NCBI GenBank assembly: GCA_964484515.1
Contig: CAZAGT010000055.1
Location: 1-19,466 of the forward strand
From: CAZAGT01 sp964484515
GTDB lineage: Bacteria > Desulfobacterota > DSM-4660 > Desulfatiglandales > HGW-15
Reading direction: 5' to 3'
DNA: 19,466 nt
In this document: piece after piece, positions 7,728-15,097 of the stretch
How positions within the stretch are numbered: position 1 is the first letter of the stretch
Layout of the letters: the number at the start of each line of letters is the position of its first letter
Translations under genes and position numbers: made by a program
The notes under the pieces: model-generated
Databases searched by the model: none
Told to the model about the DNA's origin: nothing
What the model saw: the letters and a program-made list of their open reading frames with translations, nothing else

Positions 7728-7769
7728 TGGGCATTTTCCATCAGCCTCAGCGAAACAGGTTTTAAACAG
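7728..7769 (+). repeat. Dispersed intergenic repeat, copy B
   Basis: Second copy of the element at 3928-3970, sharing TGGGCATTTTC, ATCAGCCTC, GGTTTT and CAG in the same order and spacing. It ends 34 nt before the permease start. Confidence 0.6.
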
Positions 7770-7803
7770 CCTGGCTGGTATCGCCGGAGACCCCCATAAC
7801 AAT

Positions 7804-8766
7804 ATGCTGTCATCCCTCTCCCAGGTCCTATCCGCCGCAGTGCGCATGTTTCTGCACCTGTGGTACTACCTCGCCTTTGGGATCATCATCGGGTCTGTGA
7901 TCTCTGTCTACCTGCCGCGGCGCAAGCTGTCTTCGCTGGCTCGTGAGTCCGGTTTCAAGGGCATCCTGATCGCGGCATTGGCGGGGGCCATATCACCCCT
8001 CGGTTCATATGCCGTTATTCCTATATTTACGGTCATGCTGTCCACCGGCATGCCGAAGGCGATCGTCATGACGTTCCTGGTATCATCGCCTCTCATCAAT
8101 CCCGTCATCTTCATCCTGACCTGGACCGTCATCAGCCCGGCGATGGCCCTGGCTAGGCTCCTCTCGGCAATATTGCTCGGAATGGTGTGCGGCGTGGCGG
8201 TGGATTTTCTGAGCAAGGGCGGGTTCTTCGAAGACAAGGCCCGTCAAGGAGCGCCGGAGAAACCCGAATCCGGGAGCGAAGGCCATAAGCCAAGGTCCGA
8301 CGACGGTCCGGGGGACGACATAGTGCTTCCAACATTTCCGGAAGAGGAAATAAGACCGGAAAAGAGGGTCAGGGCGGCCCTGATCATGATGTGGAAGACC
8401 GCCAAGTATCCGGGACGCTATTTCCTGCTCGCCATCCTGCTGGCTGCTCTCCTGGACGTATTCGTGCCCAGCGATACCATCGCCCGATACATGGGAACCG
8501 GACACACCTCGATCCTGATCGCCGCTGTCATGGGGATCCCCCTCTACATGTGCGGTGGCGGCGCCATTCCCCTTGTGGCCCAGTTTCTCGAAATGGGCAT
8601 GGATCAGGGAGCCGCCCTGACCTTTCTGGTCGTAGGACCGGCTACCCGGATCGCCCCCATGGTGACGGTCTTTTCCCTGGTCCGGAAACGGGTCTTCCTC
8701 GTCTACTTTCTGGTCGTCCTTTTAGGGGGGATGGGCGCCGGGTTCTGCTACGGGCTTTTCTTCTAG
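7804..8766 (+). CDS. ArsP/DUF318-family permease (metal or organoarsenical efflux type)
   Basis: This 320-residue integral membrane protein has two homologous halves, each with about four hydrophobic helices (roughly residues 15-135 and 200-320). A charged, proline-rich cytoplasmic-type linker at about 140-190 joins them. The paired half motifs are SPLGSYAVIPIF (64-75) and GIPLYMCGGGAIPLV (244-258), followed by SSPLINPV (94-101) and VVGPATRIAP (276-285). This is the ArsP/PF03773 permease layout, whose members export trivalent organoarsenicals or metals. The usual CxC-type cysteines before the IP pair are missing: there is none in the first half, and only Cys250 in the second, so a thiol-dependent metal relay is doubtful. 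Start ATG 7804 has only a weak GGAG (7786-7789) 14 nt upstream. The gene stands alone with no regulator next to it. Confidence 0.75.
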   Translation: MLSSLSQVLSAAVRMFLHLWYYLAFGIIIGSVISVYLPRRKLSSLARESGFKGILIAALAGAISPLGSYAVIPIFTVMLSTGMPKAIVMTFLVSSPLINPVIFILTWTVISPAMALARLLSAILLGMVCGVAVDFLSKGGFFEDKARQGAPEKPESGSEGHKPRSDDGPGDDIVLPTFPEEEIRPEKRVRAALIMMWKTAKYPGRYFLLAILLAALLDVFVPSDTIARYMGTGHTSILIAAVMGIPLYMCGGGAIPLVAQFLEMGMDQGAALTFLVVGPATRIAPMVTVFSLVRKRVFLVYFLVVLLGGMGAGFCYGLFF

Positions 8767-8840
8767 GAGGCTGCCATCCAAGAGAGGCTTTTTTCGCGCG
8801 GACCTTGGTCCCAACCTTTCCGGCCGGTCGAGATTGTTTG

Positions 8841-8868
8841 TTGACATCGCCTGTTTGAACCTTACTTT
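8841..8868 (+). promoter_or_regulatory. Possible sigma70 promoter upstream of the first binding-protein gene
   Basis: TTGACA (8841-8846) is followed by 16 nt and TACTTT (8863-8868). The -35 box is perfect but the -10 match is weak (3 of 6). An AT-rich patch follows (8871-8890). It lies in the 248-nt gap before ATG 9015. Confidence 0.35.
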
Positions 8869-9014
8869 CGAACAATAATTTAGGTTAAATTCGATTTGCT
8901 TTTCTTAGTGGAGCTAACGCGTCGTCAGCGATTACCAAATGCGCTTCGAGCGCGATCTCGAGGTCACCCCATCATCGGGCGGGTAATTGTTCAAGAATAC
9001 AGGAGGTCTTGAGT

Positions 9015-11258
9015 ATGATCGTGATGAAAGAACGTCCACGTGTTGTTGTCGTACTGCTCGTTACCAGTCTCATCGTTGCCATGGGTGCCGTACAGGGCTT
9101 CGCCGCTGATCCGCCCAAGGCTCCACTCAAGGGTGAGGAGGTGAGTCTGTACGGCTTTGAAGGGAACCTTCGCGAGATCCCGGTACCCGACGCCCTGCAG
9201 GCCATCAAGGAGGCGAAGATGGGGCTTCCGCCCTTTCTCAAGGTGCTCGATGCCGGCCCCGACTGCGGGATCCGTTCGGCTGTCGGCGGCGTGTTGAAGA
9301 GGGGCAACGACCAAGTCCAGCTATTCAAGCTTCAATATGAATCCGAGGATCTGGCGATCGCCAGCATCGAGCTGAAGAAGACGAGGCTGAAAACACCGAC
9401 GCCCCATCTCGCCCGCGCCGAAGATCCGCGCAATTGCCGGAACTACGACTTCGGGCTCTTCTTCGATGAGACCTTTTGGTCGGGCTACAGGAGGGACAAG
9501 GACGTCGTCGCCCTCATCAAGGGCAAGGTGTCGCAGGAAGAGATCTTCCACCTCATGACGGAGGTCTTGCCGTTCGACCAGCCCGCCGAGGCCTCGGCAT
9601 CCAGGCCGATCAAGATCGGGCTGATGGCGACCTTTCAGGGCCGCCTGGAGATGCCGGCCCTCGATCTGCGGGACGGAGCCCTGCTGGCCCTGGAGGAGGC
9701 CGCCGGGAAGGAGGAGATGAAGGGCCACACCTTCGAACTGGTCGTGGCGAACGACGATGGGGACCCAGAGGTGGCCGTCAAGGAGGCCCGGAGGCTGATC
9801 GAAGAGGAGGGCGTCAGCGCCATCCTGGGGCCGGTGGACAGCAGTTGCGCCCTGGCCCTTGTCCCCATCGTCAGCTCGGCCAAGGTCCCGATGATCACCC
9901 TGGCCGGCCATCCGGCCCTGACGCGGCCGGTTAAGAAATACGTCTTCAGGGGCACCATGTCGGACGGTGTCCTTGGCAAGCTGATCGCCGATTACACCAC
10001 GATTATGATGGGAGGACGAGATATCGGGATCTTTTATGAGGATTCTCCATACGGCAAGGCCGGCATGGAGGCAGTGCGCATGCGGCTCCGACGCGTCGGC
10101 CGTGACCCGGTGGCCGTCGAGAGTTACCCCTCGGGCGGGGTCGACTTCAGTGATCAAATGGCCCGCTTCAAGGAAGCCGGGGTCAAGACGATCATCGTCT
10201 ACGGGACCTTGCTGGACGCCCAGGCGGTCATGCAGGCGATCCGGATGGAGGGGCCTAAGGATGCGAAGGTCATCGCCTCCTCGGGCTGGGCCTCGACGCA
10301 ACTCCTGCCGATCGTGCCTAAAGGGCTCGATGGGGTCGTTGTGGCGGGCTACACCCACATGGTACCCGATTCCCTGATCTATCTCGGACCGGGCAGGATT
10401 GTCCTGAGTCCGATCGCCAGCGGTCACTACCAGACCGTGACCGCAGACGTGGATAAAGACATGTGGCCCTTGTGGGCCGGCCTGTACAAGGCCTTTCGCA
10501 CCAGGTACGGACGCAAGCCGGATATATCGGCCGGTTATGGCTATTCCAATATCCTTTGTATCCTGGAGGCCCTGCAGCGCGTGAATTTCGACACGGCCAG
10601 ACTCGCAGAGAGCCTCGAGGATACCGAGAATTTCCAGACCGTCTTCCAGCATTTGATCAATTATCACGACGAAGACCACGACGGCATGCGTTTCATCAAC
10701 TTCTCGCGCTACCGGGATAATCGCGTGGAGATGGCCACCAAGGACAAATCCCTGGATGCCGCCATGCTGCGTGGGGATGGGATCGAGGTGGAGGCGGCCG
10801 GCTATCGGGGAAGGCTCTTTCCGCTGCCCGTCAACAGTGCCGCCTACTTCGTCATTCACATGCATTACGGCTATCCCCGCTTCATGAAAGAAAGCCGGGC
10901 CATGGGGCTTTACGGAGGGTTCAGGGCCGAGTACAACTTCTACGGTATGAAATATGCCTATTCCGGCACCCTCAAGAGAGGAGATGACCAAATCATCATG
11001 GTCAAGATGTCTTTCCGTTCGCCGGACCGGACGCTTGCCATCTTGGACCTAGAGGCGACCAAGGAAAAACTGGCGGGACGGACCAAGATCGAGGAACGGC
11101 CCGAGGAGATGCGCAATGACACGGAAGGGGTCTCCTATGCGGAGGGGCTCTGGTCGGCCTACAGACGGGAGGGTTCCAAGATCGTCTTTGCCAAGGGTGA
11201 GGTCCCCCTGGAAGACGTGCAGGCGGCCATCGATGCCGCGCTGAAGGCGACCCTTTAA
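9015..11258 (+). CDS. Exported LivK-like binding protein flanked by two copies of an unassigned domain
   Basis: With start ATG 9015 (AGGAGG at 9001-9006, 8 nt spacing; the in-frame TTG at 9009 is too close) this is 747 residues. Numbering below is from TTG 9009, so subtract 2 for the mature start. A signal peptide covers 11-33 (GFA/AD). Residues about 199-570 form a Peripla_BP_6/LivK-type fold: IKIGLMATFQG, RDGALLALEEA, GPVDSSCALALVPI, RGTMSD, YEDSPYGKAG and SAGYGYSN are in the expected order. Such folds bind amino acids or other small ligands. On both sides lies a domain of about 120 residues, at about 72-186 and 619-745, sharing G-x-P-x-F-[LM]-K, G-x-L-K-R-G-[ND]-D-Q, and W-S-x-Y-R-R with a following short strand-helix. 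This is far longer than a standard binding protein of about 380 residues. No ABC permease or ATPase is adjacent. Confidence 0.85.
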   Translation: MIVMKERPRVVVVLLVTSLIVAMGAVQGFAADPPKAPLKGEEVSLYGFEGNLREIPVPDALQAIKEAKMGLPPFLKVLDAGPDCGIRSAVGGVLKRGNDQVQLFKLQYESEDLAIASIELKKTRLKTPTPHLARAEDPRNCRNYDFGLFFDETFWSGYRRDKDVVALIKGKVSQEEIFHLMTEVLPFDQPAEASASRPIKIGLMATFQGRLEMPALDLRDGALLALEEAAGKEEMKGHTFELVVANDDGDPEVAVKEARRLIEEEGVSAILGPVDSSCALALVPIVSSAKVPMITLAGHPALTRPVKKYVFRGTMSDGVLGKLIADYTTIMMGGRDIGIFYEDSPYGKAGMEAVRMRLRRVGRDPVAVESYPSGGVDFSDQMARFKEAGVKTIIVYGTLLDAQAVMQAIRMEGPKDAKVIASSGWASTQLLPIVPKGLDGVVVAGYTHMVPDSLIYLGPGRIVLSPIASGHYQTVTADVDKDMWPLWAGLYKAFRTRYGRKPDISAGYGYSNILCILEALQRVNFDTARLAESLEDTENFQTVFQHLINYHDEDHDGMRFINFSRYRDNRVEMATKDKSLDAAMLRGDGIEVEAAGYRGRLFPLPVNSAAYFVIHMHYGYPRFMKESRAMGLYGGFRAEYNFYGMKYAYSGTLKRGDDQIIMVKMSFRSPDRTLAILDLEATKEKLAGRTKIEERPEEMRNDTEGVSYAEGLWSAYRREGSKIVFAKGEVPLEDVQAAIDAALKATL

Positions 11259-11290
11259 GACCTGGACAGATCCTGACCAAGAAAGAAGAT

Positions 11291-11316
11291 ATGGCTCCCC
11301 GAGGGAGCCATTATTT
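11291..11316 (+). terminator. Intrinsic terminator between the two binding-protein genes
   Basis: A perfect 9-bp stem, ATGGCTCCC (11291-11299) and GGGAGCCAT (11303-11311), with a 3-nt loop is followed by TATTTT. It lies 32 nt after the first stop and 28 nt before the next ribosome-binding region, so the second gene is either expressed by partial readthrough or from its own promoter. Confidence 0.65.
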
Positions 11317-11343
11317 TGGGAAACAGCGATGGAGAGCGAAACG

Positions 11344-12987
11344 ATGAAGAAGAATGTGAAATTCCTTTTAGTTATGATTCTTTTTTCGGGGGTCCTCCTT
11401 TTCCAGGCGGCGGGTGGAACAGCGGGAGAAAAAATCCTTCGGGTCGGGTTGTTGGCCCCTTTGAGCGGCCCGGAGGCCCTTGTCGGTCGCGAGGTGCGGG
11501 ATGGAGCTCTCCTGGCCGTCCAGCAGATCAACGAACGGTGGCGGGACCGCGACGCTAGGGCCCTGGTCTTCATCGCGGACGAAACGGCCGAACCCGCCAA
11601 GGCCGTGAGGGCGGCGCAACGGCTGATCACAGAGGAGCGGGTCGATGTCTTGTTTGGCGTGCCTGACAGCAATAACGCCCTGGCCCTGGTCCCGGTCGTC
11701 ACGAAGGCCCAAATTCCATGGTTGACTCTCGCGACCCACGGCGCTCTCACTCGACCTTCCCAGAGATGGATCTTCAGGGGCAACATCACAGACGATGATC
11801 AGGCCAGAATCCTGGTGGACTACCTGTGGGACACCCTGGCGGAGAAGAAGATCGCGCTGCTGTACGAGGATAGCTCCTATGGTCGAGCCGGTTCGCAAAC
11901 GCAAAGGGATCGAATCAGTAAATACAAGACTCAGCCGGTCGCGGAGGTACCCTATCAGCGAGGACAGTCAGATTTTACGGCCGCACTCGCCGAGATCCAA
12001 GCTGCCGACGCGAAGGGCGTACTGATCTACGGCTCAGCGTCGGACGCGCCCGCCGTCCTGCGGGCGGCGCGCGCCGTTAACCTGAATGCCGTGATCATGG
12101 CCTCCTCAGGCTGGGACACCGATGCCCTTTCGAAGCTGCCGGCCGAGCTGACCAGCGGGGTGATCGTGGCGGGCTATCTGGCCTTTGCGCGGCCGGGACG
12201 CGAAGAGGTCCTGGGCCCTTCGTGGGCGCCCTTTGACGAGGCGTTTCGGGATCGATTCCACCGGCAGCCCGATGTGATGGCTGCGCTCGCTTACTCCAAC
12301 ACGATCTGCTTGGCCGAGGCCTTTGAGCGGGCGGGTTTTGAAGCGCAACGCCTGATCGAAGGTCTCGAAAAGACCAAGGCGTTCAAGACCTTGCTAGAAG
12401 CCCTTGTCAACTACAGCGATGAGGGACGCGACGGAATCAGATTCATCCATCTGACCGAGTTCCAAGATGGAACCCCCGTCGCACGCAAGCGGAACCAACT
12501 GGTCAGGCAGCTCCGATTTCGACCGCCCTCCCGCGCTGTGAGCATCGGGGAATACCGGGGCAAGATCTACCAGAGCCAATCGGAGCTCTCGATGTGGATG
12601 GTGTTGCACTTTGCCTTTGGGCGGCCGCCGTTTCTCAAGGATTTCACGATGATCGATCAATACGGAATCAAGTCGTCCTATGCCGGAACCTTGGTCAAAG
12701 GCGCGATCAAGGTGCCGATCGCCAAGTTTGTCTTCCGGTCCGAAGAGGAGGTTATCGAGGCCCTGAACCTGTTCGACTTTGAGCCGGGTCTGCCGGCCGA
12801 GCAAGCCGAAAAGCTCATGAATCGCACCAATTACCGCAACGAGGAATCGGGGCGCTATACGGATGGATCCTTCTGGGCCGGGTACGAACGGCATGGAAAT
12901 GTTCTCGTGCTGGCCTCGGGGGCGATTTCCTCGGCGGACCTCGCGATGATCCTAGCCGCATTGCAGAACGACGTGGAGACCCCTTGA
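11344..12987 (+). CDS. Exported LivK-like binding protein with one C-terminal copy of the unassigned domain
   Basis: This 547-residue protein starts at ATG 11344 with GGAGAG (11331-11336) 7 nt upstream; an ATG at 11329 is in frame but lies before that site. The signal peptide spans 5-27. The Peripla_BP_6/LivK-like fold covers about 31-385: LRVGLLAPLSGPEA, RDGALLAVQQIN, FGVPDSNNALALVPVV, FRGNITDDDQA, YEDSSYGRAG and AALAYSNT are matched one-for-one in the neighbouring protein, so the two are paralogues by duplication. The C-terminal region (about 415-540) is the third copy of the domain: GRPPFLKDF, SSYAGTLVKGA, GSFWAGYERHG. It lacks the N-terminal copy found in its neighbour. The ligand is unknown, and there is no transporter membrane subunit nearby. 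Confidence 0.85.
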   Translation: MKKNVKFLLVMILFSGVLLFQAAGGTAGEKILRVGLLAPLSGPEALVGREVRDGALLAVQQINERWRDRDARALVFIADETAEPAKAVRAAQRLITEERVDVLFGVPDSNNALALVPVVTKAQIPWLTLATHGALTRPSQRWIFRGNITDDDQARILVDYLWDTLAEKKIALLYEDSSYGRAGSQTQRDRISKYKTQPVAEVPYQRGQSDFTAALAEIQAADAKGVLIYGSASDAPAVLRAARAVNLNAVIMASSGWDTDALSKLPAELTSGVIVAGYLAFARPGREEVLGPSWAPFDEAFRDRFHRQPDVMAALAYSNTICLAEAFERAGFEAQRLIEGLEKTKAFKTLLEALVNYSDEGRDGIRFIHLTEFQDGTPVARKRNQLVRQLRFRPPSRAVSIGEYRGKIYQSQSELSMWMVLHFAFGRPPFLKDFTMIDQYGIKSSYAGTLVKGAIKVPIAKFVFRSEEEVIEALNLFDFEPGLPAEQAEKLMNRTNYRNEESGRYTDGSFWAGYERHGNVLVLASGAISSADLAMILAALQNDVETP

Positions 12988-13026
12988 GAAAGTGCCGTGG
13001 GCTTGCTGCGACACCCAAAAAAGCGC

Positions 13027-13055
13027 TTGACAGGTTCTGGCGATGCCGATAAATT
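13027..13055 (+). promoter_or_regulatory. Near-consensus sigma70 promoter of the DUF362 gene
   Basis: TTGACA (13027-13032), a 17-nt spacer and TAAATT (13050-13055) match the housekeeping consensus at 6 of 6 and 4 of 6. Transcription would begin near 13062, leaving a leader of about 165 nt before ATG 13227. This suggests strong or constitutive expression. Confidence 0.65.
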
Positions 13056-13117
13056 GGTTTCTCGGAGAACTGGATAGCAACCGCGAATAGGATCTGTGAT
13101 TCCCAGGAAAGGAGGTG

Positions 13118-13186
13118 ATGGATCGTCCGAGCGATGGTCAAGGGCGTGGGGACCAGGAGGTCTCCCTGATGTTAGGAAGAACCTAG
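13118..13186 (+). other. Possible 22-codon leader frame before the DUF362 gene
   Basis: An ATG at 13118 immediately follows GGAGG (13111-13115) with a spacing of only 2 nt and runs 22 codons to TAG 13186. The spacing is poor for translation, so it may be chance. It lies inside the predicted leader transcript. Confidence 0.15.
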
Positions 13187-13226
13187 ACAACCATTATTCA
13201 TCGCAACACAGAAGGAGGTAGGGTAC

Positions 13227-14435
13227 ATGAGAAGACTCGCGATTGTATTGTTGGCGTTAGGTATGGTTTTCTTTCTTGGTTCGACGGCTATGGCCCAACA
13301 GAGTGTTGTTTCCATCGTGAAATGCAACAATAAGGCCGACCTGGATCTTCTGGCCAATGACTTCCACTTCAACGACGATGTCTCCCACGAGCAGACCAAC
13401 GACTACCATGAGAGGACCGGCGACTATCCGCATGTGGTCTGGTCCGAGGCCAGCGAAAGGGTCTGGTACAAGTATGTGAAACAGGCCGTCGATCTCGTCG
13501 GCGGACTCCCCGTGAGTCGGGGCGACACCATCTACATCAAGCCCAACTATGTCTTGAGCGCCTACCCCATGATCTGGATGGGATTCGGTGACGACAACAG
13601 CCTCCAGGGCGCCTTTGCCGATACCCGTGCCGCCTTGGCCGTGGCCCGGATGGCGGCTGAGAAGGGTGCCGGACGGATTATCATCGGCGAATGCCCGGCC
13701 CTGGGTGACTCCTGGGCGACCTTCCGTAATTACAGCCTGGAGTGGGTCCAGGATCGATATCACCGTAACGGCATCAACTACGAGTTGAACGACTTCTGCG
13801 ACGACTGGGAGATGATGCCCGGTCTTGGCTTGGCCTCTAGCAAGTACCCCATCCCCAAGATCCTGAAGCAGGTGGACTGCTTCGTGCCGATCGCCGCCTT
13901 CAAGACCCATGAGTATGCAGGCGTGACGCTGGCCCTTAAGAACATCGGGATCGGCGTGCCCTCCGCCCGGGTGATCGGGATGTGCAAGTTCGGTCTGCCC
14001 CATCAGGACGTGGCCGAGGTCATTACCGACGTCAACTGGATCGTCCAGCAGTTGGTCCCGAATCAGCTCCACATCATTGACGCGGTCTATGCCGGAACCT
14101 GGGTCCCGGCCGCGCCGTACTTCCCCGCCGGCATGATCATGGCCGGCAAGGACCCCGTGGCGGTTGACGCCATCTGCACCGCGGTCATGAACCACAACCC
14201 CAGGAACATCGGCACCACCCGGTTGGCCGCCAAACACGGACTCGGTAAGATGGAGTACGACGAGATCGAGGTCGTGGGCGTCCCGCTCGAGGAAGCCATC
14301 ATCCAGGACTTTCCGCGTCATCCCTACAAGGCGCGCCTGTGGCCCTGGACCCCGACCCGCTACGGCAAGGTCAGCAACTGGGATCAGAAATACCGCGATC
14401 CGCTTTATGGGGTGCCCAACTATCCTCGTTGGTAA
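13227..14435 (+). CDS. Exported DUF362-family protein
   Basis: This 402-residue protein has a clear signal peptide (basic MRR, hydrophobic 4-20, cut near AMA at 21-23). The body matches the DUF362 (PF04015) pattern: SVVSIVKCNN near 26-35, a YIKPNYV strand near 107-113, a DTRAA helix, RIIIGECPA near 151-159, FKTHEYAGVTLALKNIGIGV near 227-246 and MIMAGKDPVAVDA near 303-315. DUF362 proteins are often linked with iron-sulfur proteins, but biochemistry is poorly defined; this copy has six scattered cysteines in the mature part and no ferredoxin motif. It has a strong ribosome-binding site (AGGAGG at 13213-13218, 8 nt), a near-consensus promoter and a strong terminator, and its codons favour C-ending forms, all suggesting high expression as a single-gene unit. 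Confidence 0.85.
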   Translation: MRRLAIVLLALGMVFFLGSTAMAQQSVVSIVKCNNKADLDLLANDFHFNDDVSHEQTNDYHERTGDYPHVVWSEASERVWYKYVKQAVDLVGGLPVSRGDTIYIKPNYVLSAYPMIWMGFGDDNSLQGAFADTRAALAVARMAAEKGAGRIIIGECPALGDSWATFRNYSLEWVQDRYHRNGINYELNDFCDDWEMMPGLGLASSKYPIPKILKQVDCFVPIAAFKTHEYAGVTLALKNIGIGVPSARVIGMCKFGLPHQDVAEVITDVNWIVQQLVPNQLHIIDAVYAGTWVPAAPYFPAGMIMAGKDPVAVDAICTAVMNHNPRNIGTTRLAAKHGLGKMEYDEIEVVGVPLEEAIIQDFPRHPYKARLWPWTPTRYGKVSNWDQKYRDPLYGVPNYPRW

Positions 14436-14456
14436 GCCCTTGAACCTGTAACTCCG

Positions 14457-14492
14457 AAGGAGGGGAGCATCTGTTGTTCCCCTCCTTTTTTT
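14457..14492 (+). terminator. Strong intrinsic terminator after the DUF362 gene
   Basis: A 10-bp stem, AAGGAGGGGA (14457-14466) and TCCCCTCCTT (14478-14487), with an 11-nt loop is followed by further Ts to 14492. It lies 21 nt after the stop codon at 14435. Confidence 0.9.
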
Positions 14493-14605
14493 CGGATGAC
14501 CACGGCCTGCGGCCGTAGACTCGAGCGAGGAAGATCCCCTCGCAACGTGAAAAATGGAGGAGATGTTTTACTTTTACTCGTAAACCCTATGAGGAGATGT
14601 GATAG

Positions 14606-14932
14606 ATGAGAGGCATTTTGAAGGGACGAAAAAGGCATCTGCTTTTTGGAATCATGGCTCTTACGGCCTTGGGAGTTTTGGTCGGGGGAAGCGTTGTCGG
14701 CGGGGGGATGGACAAGGCGATTCTCAAGATTACCAGCGATCCTGAAGGTGCCAAGGTCACCGTGGACACCGGCCAAAAGGGTGTTACGCCCTGTACGTTG
14801 GAGGTTCCGCCCGGAAATCGCAAACTGAAGGTCAAGAAGCGCGCCTTTATCGCCGCCCATCAGCAGGTCGAGGCGGCCGCGGCTGAGACCGTGGAGGTCA
14901 ATATCAAACTGACCCCGATCCCAACCACCTGA
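14606..14932 (+). CDS. Small exported or membrane-anchored PEGA-domain protein
   Basis: This 108-residue protein has a basic N-terminus and one hydrophobic segment (residues about 12-31) that could be an anchor or signal peptide. The remainder (about 37-104) is one PEGA domain: ILKITSDPEGAKVTVD, then GVTPCTLEVPPGNRKLKVKK, then a final strand with VEVNIKL. PEGA domains are short beta-sandwich modules of envelope proteins, probably for carbohydrate or protein binding. GAGGAG (14591-14596) lies 9 nt before ATG 14606. It follows the strong terminator of the DUF362 gene, so it needs its own promoter, which I could not identify in 14493-14590. Confidence 0.85.
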   Translation: MRGILKGRKRHLLFGIMALTALGVLVGGSVVGGGMDKAILKITSDPEGAKVTVDTGQKGVTPCTLEVPPGNRKLKVKKRAFIAAHQQVEAAAAETVEVNIKLTPIPTT

Positions 14933-15097
14933 TAAAGTCGGCTGCCATACCGGATTCGGCTGAAGGGGGTACATTCTCCTAAACCGCCCTGGGTTTTGAG
15001 GTGTGCACGCGGTGGGCTGTCAAACAAGAGCCAGCGGCTTCCTGAACGCTCCGCAGTGCCTTTCCAATTGGGGCATCGACGAGGAAGGGTGACGTAC

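Larger units (their letters stand above)
7399..7803. other. Repeat-rich intergenic stretch between divergent genes
   Basis: About 400 nt separate the propeller gene promoter from the permease gene. No gene is supported. It contains a palindrome near 7528-7549, a CCTCAAG-type micro-repeat near 7651-7680 and the second copy of the TGGGCATTTTC repeat at 7728. A 61-codon frame (7614-7799) runs across these repeats and is not credible. I see no strong promoter for the permease. Confidence 0.5.

Noticed and set aside
7614..7799. A 61-codon + strand frame before the permease
   Set aside because: It lies across the micro-repeat and the dispersed repeat, and its only similarity in the window is to the out-of-frame translation of the other repeat copy.
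9321..10991. A 556-codon open frame on the minus strand
   Set aside because: It is antisense to the first binding-protein gene, rich in G, H, D and R as expected for the shadow of a GC-biased gene, and shows no recognisable domain. The + strand protein has a signal peptide and a known fold.
13257..14321. A 354-codon open frame on the minus strand
   Set aside because: It is a shadow of the DUF362 gene, whose strong codon bias keeps the opposite frame open. It has no start signal or domain.
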